A stretch of DNA of 32,200 bases from Spirochaetaceae bacterium (GTDB lineage Bacteria > Spirochaetota > Spirochaetia > Treponematales > Rectinemataceae): contig JAOABY010000021.1 in the NCBI GenBank assembly GCA_026418115.1, forward strand, positions 1 to 32,200, written 5' to 3'. Each line of letters opens with the position of its first letter. Position 1 is the first letter of the stretch. The translations under genes and the position numbers were made by a program. The notes beneath the pieces were generated by a model that saw only the letters and a program-made list of their open reading frames with translations, was not told where the DNA came from and ran no database searches. Shown here in pieces: positions 15,602 to 24,143 of this stretch.

Positions 15602-16851
15602 GCAATATCAGACATCGAACCATCGAACAGCGGAATGAGGTGCCGTTCCAGCAGATTCCTGGTTACGTTGCGCTCGATTGGCTCCCTGTATCTGGCAAGC
15701 GCATCAAGGAAGGGTTGCCCCATGGCGGCAGCCATCTTGTAGCCTACATGCATGAGCTGGCGCATGGAAGGATTCATCTCAGAAGTATCAGGATCATGGC
15801 GCAGCGCCATGGCCAGCCTCTCTGAATTCCAGTGTTCTACCTCGTCCGGTGGGGGCAGGAGCCTGCTGTCAATTGAAACCACTGCCGCATATGGTGCAAC
15901 GAGCTCGTCAAGGGCTGCATGCGCCTGTCGGTAAATCTGGCGGACTATTGCAAGGCCTTCTCCTCCTGCCTCGGTGAGTCCGATGATTTCCTCAAGCCAG
16001 GTCGTACCGGCAGTCTTCAGATGCACACCTGCACCAGTACGCATGAGCACAGCATGCATGCCCTTGTACAGACTGAACTTGTCCGAGCCTGAGTGCACTG
16101 ACAGCTTGAGCCCCTCAGGCAGCTCGAACACTGTCTGGGCCCATTTCAGAATGTTGACTTCATCTTCGAAAACCCTGAGAAAGAACGACGTATCGCCAAT
16201 ATAATCCAGGCCTTTCAGGAATTTGCCGGGGAATCGTGGAGCGATGGTCGAGAGCGGAATTCCCTCAAGGGCAATCGCTGCAAGCATGCATGCCAGCTCT
16301 GCGGGGGTCTGAGGTTCGTCGGTTTCATCAACCGAAAGTTCAAGCACATAGTCACCAGAAGGTCGCGCTTCCGCAATGCGTCGATAGACTGCTGCCGCTT
16401 CCTGTATCGCACGGAGATACTTGCGGGCAGATGCTTCCACCACAGCCCTGTCCATCGGAATCGGACAGGATTCCCTGGTCAGGAGAGGAGCAGCTCGCTG
16501 GAGAAACAGCTGCATGCTCTCCGCATCAGCCTCCCTGCCTATGAAGTCTGCCACATCGATCGTGAAAAAATTGCACCAGGGGAGGAAGGCTTCCACCGTT
16601 GCCAAACCGATATGGTCGGCATCGACAAACCATGCTCCACGCCATCCGCTGGCTACGATTGCCCGCTCTGCCGCTTCGCGCTGATGCCGGGGAGTGGTGC
16701 CGATAATCTGATGCTCCCTGTTCGATTTGTTCCAGACAATGTCGGCCTCGATGCCCAGTGCCCTCAGGCGCGCGAGGGCTTCAATCTGCGCCTTGCCTTC
16801 CATGCCGAAACGATCGCCTGTGCCGATCGAAAATCTGGCCAGTTTTTTCAC
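15598..16851 (-). CDS. uxaE: Tagaturonate epimerase
   Basis: UxaE converts D-tagaturonate to D-fructuronate, joining galacturonate breakdown to the glucuronate branch; it was first recognised in Thermotoga. The 417-residue protein has the family start RFSIGTGDRFG, then FVDADHIGL, FFTIDVADFIG, ELSVDETDEPQTP, RFPGKFLKGLDYIGD, LSVHSGSDKFSLYK (residues about 250-263) and GVHLKTAGTTWLEE. The start is a GTG at 16851 with GGAGG 8 nt upstream. It is the first gene of an eight-gene minus-strand operon and is preceded by a good promoter. Its presence next to UxaC and an SDR-type mannonate oxidoreductase replaces the classic tagaturonate reductase/altronate dehydratase route. The assignment rests on recalled family motifs and strong context. 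Confidence 0.9.
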   Translation of the reverse strand: MKKLARFSIGTGDRFGMEGKAQIEALARLRALGIEADIVWNKSNREHQIIGTTPRHQREAAERAIVASGWRGAWFVDADHIGLATVEAFLPWCNFFTIDVADFIGREADAESMQLFLQRAAPLLTRESCPIPMDRAVVEASARKYLRAIQEAAAVYRRIAEARPSGDYVLELSVDETDEPQTPAELACMLAAIALEGIPLSTIAPRFPGKFLKGLDYIGDTSFFLRVFEDEVNILKWAQTVFELPEGLKLSVHSGSDKFSLYKGMHAVLMRTGAGVHLKTAGTTWLEEIIGLTEAGGEGLAIVRQIYRQAHAALDELVAPYAAVVSIDSRLLPPPDEVEHWNSERLAMALRHDPDTSEMNPSMRQLMHVGYKMAAAMGQPFLDALARYREPIERNVTRNLLERHLIPLFDGSMSDIA

Positions 16852-16877
16852 CTGCTGTTCCTCCCTGTCATGGAATC

Positions 16878-16906
16878 ACTATAATTCGAGGGTAGAGCAG
16901 GCGCAA
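16878..16906 (-). promoter_or_regulatory. Promoter of the uronate operon (uxaE onward)
   Basis: Reading the minus strand, TTGCGC (16906-16901) and TATAGT (16883-16878) are 17 bp apart. Transcription would begin about 20 nt before the uxaE GTG, just upstream of the ribosome binding site. The -10 box overlaps the TATAAT of the opposite promoter. Confidence 0.55.
16880..16885 (+). promoter_or_regulatory. Perfect -10 box of the larA-type gene promoter
   Basis: TATAAT at 16880-16885 faces the LarA-family gene, with a start of transcription expected near 16892 and a leader of about 50 nt. No good -35 box stands at 16-18 bp, which hints at dependence on an activator. It shares four base pairs with the -10 box of the uronate operon. 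Confidence 0.45.
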
Positions 16907-16930
16907 GTTTGCAGACAGCCAAGAGAAGGC

Positions 16931-16937
16931 AGGGAGG
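16931..16937 (+). promoter_or_regulatory. Shine-Dalgarno that decides the larA-type start
   Basis: AGGGAGG abuts the in-frame TTG at 16938, leaving no spacing, but lies 6 nt before the GTG at 16944. The GTG is therefore the likely start. Confidence 0.65.
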
Positions 16938-16943
16938 TTGCAG

Positions 16944-18221
16944 GTGACAGTATCATATGGCGGACAGCATGCTTTGATTGATCAGGACAAGCTGAGCAAT
17001 CTGGTTGATATGACCCTCGAGCAGGCGGGAGCATCACAGGCAAAACAGATACTTATCGTACCTCCTGATATTACCCGACTGCATTCGAGGGCGGGGCTCA
17101 TTACCGACATGCTGGTAAAGCGATGTGGCGACCGCATTGCCGCCATTCTGCCGGCGCTCGGGACGCATCAGCCCATGACGGCCGCAGAACTCGATCTCAT
17201 GTATCCGCAAAGCCCTCATACGCTCTTCCGCATCCACGACTGGCGTCATGATGTCCGCGAACTCGCACGGGTCCCGCGTGAATTTCTGGAAGACATTTCG
17301 GACCAGCGGGTATCGTACGACTATCCCGTGCAGGTCAATCGTCTGTTGCTCGAAGGAGGCCATGATCTGATCATCTCGGTCGGCCAGATCATCCCTCACG
17401 AGGTGGCAGGCATGGCGAATCATGCCAAAAATCTTCTTGTAGGCACAGGGGGCAAGGAAGCCATCGACAAGAGCCACTACCTTGGGGCTGTGTGCGGCAT
17501 GGAGCGCATCATGGGCACCATCGACAATCCGGTGCGCAGGCTCTTTGACCGGGCGCTTGCGGAAGCTCAGCAGCATCTGCCACCCGTCCTCTGGATACTC
17601 ACCGTCATCGGGCGGGATGAGAGTGGCAATCTTGTGCAGCGAGGGTATTTTGCCGGATTCGGACGACAGTGCTTTGAGGAAGCTGCTGCCCTTTCCATGG
17701 CTGTGAATATTGAGACACTGCACAGTCCCATCAAGACCGCAGTAGCCTGGCTGGATCCTTCCGAATATCGCAGTACATGGCTTGGCAACAAGGCGATATA
17801 CCGCCTCAGAATGGCCATGGCACAGGGAGGCAGGCTGATTATCCTTGCTCCGGGGCTGCAAACGTTTGGAGAAGATCCGGGCATCGACATGCTCATCAGA
17901 AAATATGGCTATCGCTCTCAGGAAGCGATGCAGGCGCTGGTATCTGCCGGAACCGAGCTGGCAGACAATCTTTCTGCTGCAGCGCACCTCATCCATGGAT
18001 CCAGCGAAGGGAAATTCCAGGTAATCTATGCAACCGGCCATGAGATGCCTGCGGAAGCCATCCGATCAGTAGGTTTTGAATGGATGGATATTCGAGAGGC
18101 TGTCGCTGCATTCCCCCCGGATCGACTCGAGCCAGGTTGGAATACCACAGCCGGCGGCGAAGAGATATTCTTTGTGCCCAACCCCGCGCTCGGGCTCTGG
18201 AAAGCAGGAAACCAGTCATGA
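16944..18221 (+). CDS. LarA-family nickel-pincer hydroxyacid racemase/epimerase
   Basis: LarA-type enzymes invert the carbon carrying the hydroxyl of 2-hydroxyacids using a nickel-pincer nucleotide bound to a Lys. All key residues of Lactobacillus LarA have counterparts with matching spacing (425-residue numbering from GTG 16944): Asp42 and Arg45 in PPDITR, His75 in GTHQPMT, His98 in IHDW, His152 in IIPHEVAG, the cofactor Lys162 in NHAKNLLVG, and His178 in DKSHYLG, followed by DNPVRRLF. The family includes lactate, malate and phenyllactate racemases and a gluconate 2-epimerase. The gene is divergent from the uronate operon and shares its promoter region, so a sugar acid such as mannonate, gluconate or altronate is a more likely substrate than lactate. 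The cofactor-making genes larB, larC and larE are not in the window. The family call is firm; the substrate is inferred. Confidence 0.85.
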   Translation: MTVSYGGQHALIDQDKLSNLVDMTLEQAGASQAKQILIVPPDITRLHSRAGLITDMLVKRCGDRIAAILPALGTHQPMTAAELDLMYPQSPHTLFRIHDWRHDVRELARVPREFLEDISDQRVSYDYPVQVNRLLLEGGHDLIISVGQIIPHEVAGMANHAKNLLVGTGGKEAIDKSHYLGAVCGMERIMGTIDNPVRRLFDRALAEAQQHLPPVLWILTVIGRDESGNLVQRGYFAGFGRQCFEEAAALSMAVNIETLHSPIKTAVAWLDPSEYRSTWLGNKAIYRLRMAMAQGGRLIILAPGLQTFGEDPGIDMLIRKYGYRSQEAMQALVSAGTELADNLSAAAHLIHGSSEGKFQVIYATGHEMPAEAIRSVGFEWMDIREAVAAFPPDRLEPGWNTTAGGEEIFFVPNPALGLWKAGNQS

Positions 18222-18248
18222 GCCGCTGCAGGCTTGGTACTTTTGTAG

Positions 18249-19616
18249 TCAGCCGAGCAGAAGGCGAACCTGCAGGCCGGATGCGCCATCAGGGCGCGAT
18301 CGCGCTTCCACTTTCCATCCATGGAGATCGGCGATGGCCTTGACTATGGTGAGTCCCAGACCGTGTCCGCTTTCCTGGCGTGAGTGGCTCCCTCTATAGA
18401 ATGCATCAAAAATAAAGGGCAGGTCTGATGGCGGTACACCGGGCCCGTTATCAGTGACGCTGATCACAAGCCCCCCCTCCTCTCGCGCGCACGCAAGTTC
18501 GATCAGTCCATCAGGACCTGTATACCTGAAAGAATTCGAAATAAGATTCTCGATGGCGCGTTCTGCCAGAAGGCGATTCATGACGACTCTGCGGGCAGAT
18601 TGTGCATCAGGATGAGCCAACTCGGGTGCGATGGTGCACACAAACCGCTTGCCGAGCAGCCGCGCATCTTCATCGAAGCGCCTGCCAAGCGCAAGCATGA
18701 AAGTGCCGATATCGGTTTCTTCCATTGCATCACTGTGTTCACCGATTTTCATGAACTCGATGAGGTCACTGACCAGATCCTCGAGCTGTCCCGCCTTATC
18801 CCTGATGATACGGATGTATCGCAGACGGGTTTCCTCATCGGCATCCAGATTGTCGGCAAGGGCATCCGCATACCCCTGGATAAGGGCAATAGGTGTCTTG
18901 AGGTCATGGCTGACACCGATCAGCATATTCATGCGCCGCGTGATCATGTCACGCAGGGCAATCCTCATGTGATTGATGCGCGCAGCGAGCGATCTCATTT
19001 CTACGCTGCCTGTGCCTGTGACTTCATGATCAAGTCTGCCGGCAGCAACAATGGCAGTATCTTCCTCCAGTTTTCGAATTGCCTTGCCCGTGGACCGCAC
19101 AATAAGCAGAGAGATGACGCCTGCTATGATAAAAATTCCCAGCGCAAAACTCGCCACAAGAACGAAGCTTCGATATCGTACATCCTGCTTGGTCCAGAAG
19201 GGCTGCACATCGAAGAGCAGCAGGGGGCTTCTATCCATGGTCTCGTCTACCGGGAGGAGTCTCAGTTCCGGTCTTGGCTTGCCGGGCATCATGAGAGGAG
19301 GTTTGACAAAATCTACAAACTGCATGGTCGTGCCTGCGGGCAAATCCCTGAAGGAAGACAGCAGCACGACTCCATCCGGGGCAATGAGCGCAGCATCCAG
19401 CACAGGGAGGCCGGAAGCCTCACCTGCACGCTTGATATCATCGATAGAAAGGCTGCCACGTTCCTTCATGATGCCTGCAACAGTCTCTATGAACCTTCTG
19501 GTGGGGATACGGGGATCCCTTGGCATGGATTGCCCTGAGAAATACAGCAGACTGAACAGCAGAGGGAAGAGTGTGACCGCTGCCGTGAGAATTGCGAACT
19601 GGGTTCTGAGCCTCAT
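18249..19616 (-). CDS. Sensor histidine kinase (EnvZ/HAMP/HisKA type)
   Basis: A 455-residue membrane kinase: helix 1 at about 8-27, a periplasmic domain to about 149, helix 2 at about 150-172, HAMP, then HisKA with phospho-acceptor His237 in GVSHDLKTPIALIQGYADAL and a HATPase_c domain (ERAIENLISNSFRYT, DNGPGVPP, GHGLGLTIVKAIADLHG). It overlaps the response regulator stop by 4 nt and is the last gene of the trans-envelope operon, ending 28 nt from the convergent LarA-type gene with no clear terminator between. The periplasmic region is about 120 residues and not recognisable. Because its gene closes an operon for envelope transport, it may sense outer-membrane or periplasmic stress or the transported lipid. 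Confidence 0.9.
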   Translation of the reverse strand: MRLRTQFAILTAAVTLFPLLFSLLYFSGQSMPRDPRIPTRRFIETVAGIMKERGSLSIDDIKRAGEASGLPVLDAALIAPDGVVLLSSFRDLPAGTTMQFVDFVKPPLMMPGKPRPELRLLPVDETMDRSPLLLFDVQPFWTKQDVRYRSFVLVASFALGIFIIAGVISLLIVRSTGKAIRKLEEDTAIVAAGRLDHEVTGTGSVEMRSLAARINHMRIALRDMITRRMNMLIGVSHDLKTPIALIQGYADALADNLDADEETRLRYIRIIRDKAGQLEDLVSDLIEFMKIGEHSDAMEETDIGTFMLALGRRFDEDARLLGKRFVCTIAPELAHPDAQSARRVVMNRLLAERAIENLISNSFRYTGPDGLIELACAREEGGLVISVTDNGPGVPPSDLPFIFDAFYRGSHSRQESGHGLGLTIVKAIADLHGWKVEARSRPDGASGLQVRLLLG

Positions 19617-20320
19617 GACGCTTCCCTGGAGAGCGCCTCGGGATTGAATCTATATCCGAGGCCATACTGTGTCTGAATGTAGTAGGGGCTTGAAGGATTG
19701 TCCTCAATCTTCTTGCGCAGGCGTTGTATGTAGACACCCACAGCGCTGATATCACCATAATCCTGCCCCCAGACCAGGTGGTACAGCTCTTCTGGCGTGA
19801 AAGGCTTGCCGGCATGCAGTATCAGCGTTTTCAGAAGGCCAAACTCTCGAGCTGAAAGGTTGACAGGCTGCCCTTCTCTGGTGAGATACATACCTTCAAC
19901 ATCGAGTTCGAAAGGGCCGAATTTTACCAGCGCCCCGCCGTTTCTCGCCTTGAGGCTTTCGACACGCCTGATATGGGCCCGCACCCTTGCTGCAAGCACT
20001 TTGGGTGGGCATGGCTTGACGACGAAATCATCCGCACCCACCCCCAGACCGAATATGATATCCTCATCTGCCTCACGTGCAGTAAGGATCATGACAGGTG
20101 TTGGCTTGTGTTTTCGCAACTGTTCCAGAAACTGGAATCCATCCATGCCCGGCAGATTCAGATCGAGAATGATGAGATCCCAGTCCTCCTCCAGAGCTGC
20201 AGGGAGAGCTGACTCCGCATCATGACGCAGCGTGCATACGAATCCTTCATTACGAAGGTACATGGCGTAGAGCTCCGCAAGCTCCACAGTGTCTTCAATA
20301 ATCAGAATTCTGCCTTGCAT
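19613..20320 (-). CDS. OmpR-family response regulator
   Basis: This 235-residue regulator has a receiver domain (acidic pocket Glu9/Asp10, phospho-acceptor Asp53 in LIILDLNLPGMDG, Thr80, Lys102 in DDFVVKP) and a C-terminal winged helix (LSAREFGLLKTLILHAGKPF, then VYIQRLRKKIEDNPSSP and QTQYGLGYRF). The start at ATG 20320 is preferred because GGAG lies 6 nt before it; an upstream TTG at 20332 would add four residues. It begins 17 nt after the beta-barrel gene and overlaps the kinase gene by 4 nt, so it is part of the same transcript. It probably controls the operon that contains it or wider envelope genes. Confidence 0.92.
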   Translation of the reverse strand: MQGRILIIEDTVELAELYAMYLRNEGFVCTLRHDAESALPAALEEDWDLIILDLNLPGMDGFQFLEQLRKHKPTPVMILTAREADEDIIFGLGVGADDFVVKPCPPKVLAARVRAHIRRVESLKARNGGALVKFGPFELDVEGMYLTREGQPVNLSAREFGLLKTLILHAGKPFTPEELYHLVWGQDYGDISAVGVYIQRLRKKIEDNPSSPYYIQTQYGLGYRFNPEALSREAS

Positions 20321-20337
20321 GACCAACTCCAACCATT

Positions 20338-21915
20338 TCAGAATGATACTGCATTCCAGTACAGGCTGAACTCCACCGACACCTTGCGGATGGAATAATC
20401 ATCCTGCAGCAGCATCGGAACGGAAGCACTCAGGCTTACCGTATCCCGGATACTGAGGGAGAGGGAAGGCGTAATCTTGTTGCCCTGAGGCGCATATTCG
20501 GAAAGCTTTGGTCCGAGTGCGGTGAGGGAGGAGGCCGTCAGGCTCATCTTGCCTCCTTCATCGCCCATCTGTACCTGCACCTTGGGATTGAACCTCATGG
20601 AACCATCGGAAAAGCTGGCAATGCCATAGCCCGAGAGACTGAGCACGGTGTAGGTCTTCCCTTCACCGAACCGCTGCGACACCGAGCCCTGACCCGCGAG
20701 ATACCACATGCCAGGCTGAGACACGTCCCTCGAATAGTTGGCACTGTCGGACCTGAGCTGCTGCCGGGCCGCGGTATTGAGCAGAATGCGGGCATCGGCA
20801 TAGCCGGTACCATTGTAGTACCCCTGCAGATTGAGGGAAAGGGAGAAGCCCTGCGAGGTGCTTTTCGAATACTTGAAGCCAAGCGTCGATTGCAGGAAGA
20901 CACGATCATCAGGTCGGTAGGTCACATAGCTGCCTGGAGTATCTCCCTGTTTCACAAAGGTCCTGTCTGCTCCCCAGAGCAGAACCTGCTCACCGTACAC
21001 ATCGATGGAGCCAATCGCTCCTGTGAAGGTGAACATGGCCCGCGGGCTCACCTGCATGTCTGTCCTTCCGAATCCTGCAAAACTCAGCTCCCAGCCACCA
21101 ACAACCCAGTCGTACCGTCCGGCTGCAGAGAAGGCACCTGCATTCCCTGACAGCGGCGGCACGAGATACAGCATGGCATGGTTGAGTCCGATCGGCAGAT
21201 CTGCCTTGAAGGCAAAAGGCCCTTCCCTCGAGGCTGCAGGATCATCAGGATCTATAGCAGCGAGACTCAGCACATCGGATGGTTTGAACCAGGTACCCAC
21301 ACCCCAGCTTATCCGCTGCTTGCCAAGCCGGAAAAAGACTTTCTTGCCAATTTCGGTATCTACGAACAGTTCATCCAGAAGTATGGTGGGTGAGGTATAC
21401 TGCTCTCCCTCCGGGTCGTACCTGAACTGTACGGAAGCTCTGAATCGTTTAAAATCAGACACTCGCAGATCCGCACTTGCATCGATCGACGCAGATGCAA
21501 TGCCTGACGGCAGGGCGAGGAGCGAGGTCTCCGCCTGGAAGTGTATATTCTTGACGGGCAGAAAATCCAGTGAAAGTCCGCTGATGTTCACCCCGCCGAC
21601 AAGGTACTGACGATCCTGTGCAGTAGCTCCGAAGGGAACATATCTCCCCTGCAGGCCTGCACCTACCGTGCCATCGAGAAGAAACACGGGATAGGTCTTG
21701 GTGTCCTGTACCAGCTGGATGACGCCGGTAGAGGCAGCCTTTTCATCAATGACGGTGACGATATCCTTTTCTCCGCCGAAGAGAGCCTGCTCGTCGATGA
21801 CTGCCGGAGGGGCCTGCGCAAAGGCTCCCGCGGCTGCGAGCATCAGCCAGAGAATGGAAAAAGCGCGGATCATGGCTTTAGAGCTGAGCTGTCCTGATGT
21901 GATGCTGATTTCCAT
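20338..21915 (-). CDS. Outer-membrane beta-barrel protein of a trans-envelope operon
   Basis: A 525-residue protein with a long signal peptide (hydrophobic core at about 17-33, cleavage near AFA-Q34), amphipathic beta strands throughout and a C-terminal Phe (LYWNAVSF), the usual end of barrels inserted by the BAM machinery. The segment FRLGKQRISWGVGTWFKPSDVLS resembles the GRQ..SWG...NP.D motif of DUF1302-like outer-membrane proteins, which are found beside LolA-like proteins and RND or ABC transporters. The ATG at 21915 has AGGAGAG 7 nt upstream; an internal ATG (21873) would give a shorter signal peptide but has a weaker site. It lies 11 nt after the LolA-like gene. A role as the outer-membrane end of a lipid or lipoprotein path is an inference; it could also be a plain porin. 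Confidence 0.75.
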   Translation of the reverse strand: MEISITSGQLSSKAMIRAFSILWLMLAAAGAFAQAPPAVIDEQALFGGEKDIVTVIDEKAASTGVIQLVQDTKTYPVFLLDGTVGAGLQGRYVPFGATAQDRQYLVGGVNISGLSLDFLPVKNIHFQAETSLLALPSGIASASIDASADLRVSDFKRFRASVQFRYDPEGEQYTSPTILLDELFVDTEIGKKVFFRLGKQRISWGVGTWFKPSDVLSLAAIDPDDPAASREGPFAFKADLPIGLNHAMLYLVPPLSGNAGAFSAAGRYDWVVGGWELSFAGFGRTDMQVSPRAMFTFTGAIGSIDVYGEQVLLWGADRTFVKQGDTPGSYVTYRPDDRVFLQSTLGFKYSKSTSQGFSLSLNLQGYYNGTGYADARILLNTAARQQLRSDSANYSRDVSQPGMWYLAGQGSVSQRFGEGKTYTVLSLSGYGIASFSDGSMRFNPKVQVQMGDEGGKMSLTASSLTALGPKLSEYAPQGNKITPSLSLSIRDTVSLSASVPMLLQDDYSIRKVSVEFSLYWNAVSF

Positions 21916-21926
21916 GATCGTCTCTC

Positions 21927-22850
21927 CTACTGGCTCATCCGCTCAAGATATTCCTTGGTGAATATGTAATCGGGCACGGGCTGTGTCGAGATATTGGTAT
22001 AGGTAACCTGGGAACGCTTCTCCGGAATCAGACCATCCTGAAAAATCTGCACCGTAGGGACATAGGAATCGCCAATCTGCACATATTCCGTATAGTAGGC
22101 CGTCCTGAGCAGTTTGCCCGACAGGCTGAACTCCTCCACCTTGAGGACGATCATTCTCTGTTTTTCGATGTACATCCGGATGCGGGGGAACGGTACCTCA
22201 TCATTGTTGGCTTTGAGCTCTCCGATGATCACATCATACTTGCCGAGTTTGCCGGTGGTGAGGGATTCAACAGTGTAGTCCAGCGAGCGCTGCCATCGCC
22301 GGAAATCATTGTTCCTCACGGTGGAGTTCTCATAGGTATCTTTGAGGGTAGTGTGGGTGAATTTTCTGCTCGTAGGATCATAGCGCCACATGTTGTTGCT
22401 CACCCGGAGCATGCCCTGCCCCTTACGGGACTCCGGCTCCAGCGTGATCATGAGAAAGGCATCATCTTTATCACGTCTGTATATCTGTTCCTTGCGGACA
22501 AAGGTGCCCCTGTCCGGACTCACGCTGACGGTCGTTATGGTGGCGGTCATGTCTGATTTGTAGAAGCTCGATCGTATATCAGTCCGTCGTACCAGCATGA
22601 GAAAGTCAAGACCAGTGAATTTGCTGATATCATCAGGAAACTTGTAGTCCTTGAGGCTCTCCATAAATCCCGGTGGAAGCCCCCCTCCCTGCGGCGGGGT
22701 GCCGGCTGGAGGTGTTCCTGCCGGAGGAGTTCCCTGCGCCCTGGCAGCAAACACCAGCACCGCCGCGAAGAGAATCAGACTCACTTTGCCTGCCAGGCTG
22801 GAGTGCGCACCGAATCTTCTGATTGCCACGCCATCGCCTTTTATTGTCAT
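21927..22850 (-). CDS. LolA-like periplasmic outer-membrane lipoprotein-sorting protein
   Basis: This 307-residue exported protein has a signal peptide (hydrophobic core at about 22-37, cleavage after ARA38), a short low-complexity stretch with GTPPA repeats, and a LolA-like half-barrel: YKSDMTATITTVS, KEQIYRRDKDDAFLMITLEPESRKGQGML, NNMWRYDPTSRKFTHTT, YIEKQRMIVLKVEEFSLSGKLLRTAYY. This matches the family of LolA-like proteins that stand next to LolCDE- or MMPL-type transporters and carry a lipid or lipoprotein across the periplasm. AAGGAG stands 6 nt before ATG 22850. It is encoded between the two permeases and the beta-barrel, which orders the proteins from inner to outer membrane. The cargo cannot be read from sequence. 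Confidence 0.85.
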   Translation of the reverse strand: MTIKGDGVAIRRFGAHSSLAGKVSLILFAAVLVFAARAQGTPPAGTPPAGTPPQGGGLPPGFMESLKDYKFPDDISKFTGLDFLMLVRRTDIRSSFYKSDMTATITTVSVSPDRGTFVRKEQIYRRDKDDAFLMITLEPESRKGQGMLRVSNNMWRYDPTSRKFTHTTLKDTYENSTVRNNDFRRWQRSLDYTVESLTTGKLGKYDVIIGELKANNDEVPFPRIRMYIEKQRMIVLKVEEFSLSGKLLRTAYYTEYVQIGDSYVPTVQIFQDGLIPEKRSQVTYTNISTQPVPDYIFTKEYLERMSQ

Positions 22851-22869
22851 GTCATGCTCCTTTCCTGTT

Positions 22870-24141
22870 TCATGCCGTCACGCGCAGCGCATCAGCCGGC
22901 GCTATGGCAGCTGCGCGCCGTGCCGGCATGACTACCGTCAATATTGCAGCTATCGTCACACACACCAGTACTATCAGCATCTGCACAAGAGAAGGCATGA
23001 AGAGCAGATGCCCCTTCACGAGTGCGGCACCGAAATCACCATGAGGATCAAAAGGAATGAGAGAAAGCAGCAGGCCAAGAGGGATGCTTGCCACAATGCC
23101 GGCAAGGGCAGCACCTCCCGCCAGCAGCACGCCTTCCGATAGAAACGATGCAAACACATCCTTCTTCTTGAAACCGATGCACCGCAACATGCCGATTTCC
23201 CGTGTCCTCTCGAGCAACACCATCCGGAATGAATTTGCAATGCCCGTTGCGCATACCGCCAGCATCAGCGCAAATACGGCATATCCAATCCACCTGATTG
23301 CGCCAAGCGCAGACCCCACTTCTCCTGCAAGCTCCTGTACCGTAGCAATCCTGTACGAAACGCTGCCTGCAACGGCTCCAGTTCTAGATTGTCCATCCAG
23401 TTTCAGCCCCTGGCGCTCCATCGCACGCTTCAGAATGGACGCTCCAGATGGCGCCTGTGCTCCATCCCCAAGGAATACCGCTACCGACTGCCATTCATGT
23501 TCCTTCATGTTGAGATCGGCCCGCAGATCCTCTGCGCGAACGAATGCGGCATGGAGACCGCCCGCCGCAGTTTCGTCATAGATTGCGACCACCCTGTACT
23601 CGGTAACATTCTGCTGTCCCGATGCCGTAGACATGCGAACCAGCACCTCATCGCCCAGCGCCAGACCAAATCGTTTCACCGACTGCGCACTGAGCACCAT
23701 CGGTCGCGAGATTGCTGCGCTGTCCCAATTCCCTTCCTTCAGGATAAGTATGGTGCGATAGAGCTGATCCTCTTTCCAGTCGATACCGCGTACCGTCATC
23801 TGAAGTTCGCGACTGCCAAAGACCATGGTAGCCCGAGTCTGCACCAGTGTGGTTGCCGACCTTACATCCGGCACCACCTGCCGCACCAGGTCGAGTACCT
23901 CACTTCCCGAAGCCCGGTTCTGGGATCTGCCGGACCAGCTGACCGTATAGCCCGATATCTGCACATGCCCGCCGGCATACAGCGTGACATTGTTCTGTAC
24001 CGCTGCATCCATGCCGTTGACAAACCCTGCGATAAGGCTCATTACAAGCGCGCTGAATGCAACCGCTCCCCCCAGCGCGAGTGTCCGGTGAGGCTGTCGT
24101 CCAAGGTTGCGTGCCGCAAGCCGTATATGCATGTTCTGCAT
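22870..24141 (-). CDS. FtsX/LolCE-type ABC permease (second of pair)
   Basis: A 423-residue permease of the MacB/LolE class: helix 1 near residues 18-40 (LALGGAVAFSALVMSLIAGF), a large periplasmic domain (about 45-280), and three C-terminal helices with the FtsX core (EIGMLRCIGFKKKDVFASFLSEGVLLAGGA) ending PARRAAAIAPADALRV. It pairs with the permease encoded just upstream and with the LolD-like ATPase to move a lipid or lipoprotein out of the inner membrane, or to work as a mechanotransmitter. Three ATG codons stand in a row (24147, 24144, 24141); a GGGGAG is 1, 4 and 7 nt before them, so the third is preferred. The first overlaps the upstream stop as ATGA, which is an alternative. Confidence 0.9.
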   Translation of the reverse strand: MQNMHIRLAARNLGRQPHRTLALGGAVAFSALVMSLIAGFVNGMDAAVQNNVTLYAGGHVQISGYTVSWSGRSQNRASGSEVLDLVRQVVPDVRSATTLVQTRATMVFGSRELQMTVRGIDWKEDQLYRTILILKEGNWDSAAISRPMVLSAQSVKRFGLALGDEVLVRMSTASGQQNVTEYRVVAIYDETAAGGLHAAFVRAEDLRADLNMKEHEWQSVAVFLGDGAQAPSGASILKRAMERQGLKLDGQSRTGAVAGSVSYRIATVQELAGEVGSALGAIRWIGYAVFALMLAVCATGIANSFRMVLLERTREIGMLRCIGFKKKDVFASFLSEGVLLAGGAALAGIVASIPLGLLLSLIPFDPHGDFGAALVKGHLLFMPSLVQMLIVLVCVTIAAILTVVMPARRAAAIAPADALRVTA

Positions 24142-24143
24142 CA

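Noticed and set aside
16938-16943. TTG at 16938 as start of the LarA-type gene
   Set aside because: The Shine-Dalgarno AGGGAGG ends directly at this codon, leaving no spacing; GTG 16944 has 6 nt.
22681-22740. Short GC-rich repeat near the LolA-like start as a regulatory element
   Set aside because: It encodes GTPPAGTPPAGTPP in frame just after the signal peptide, which explains the DNA pattern.
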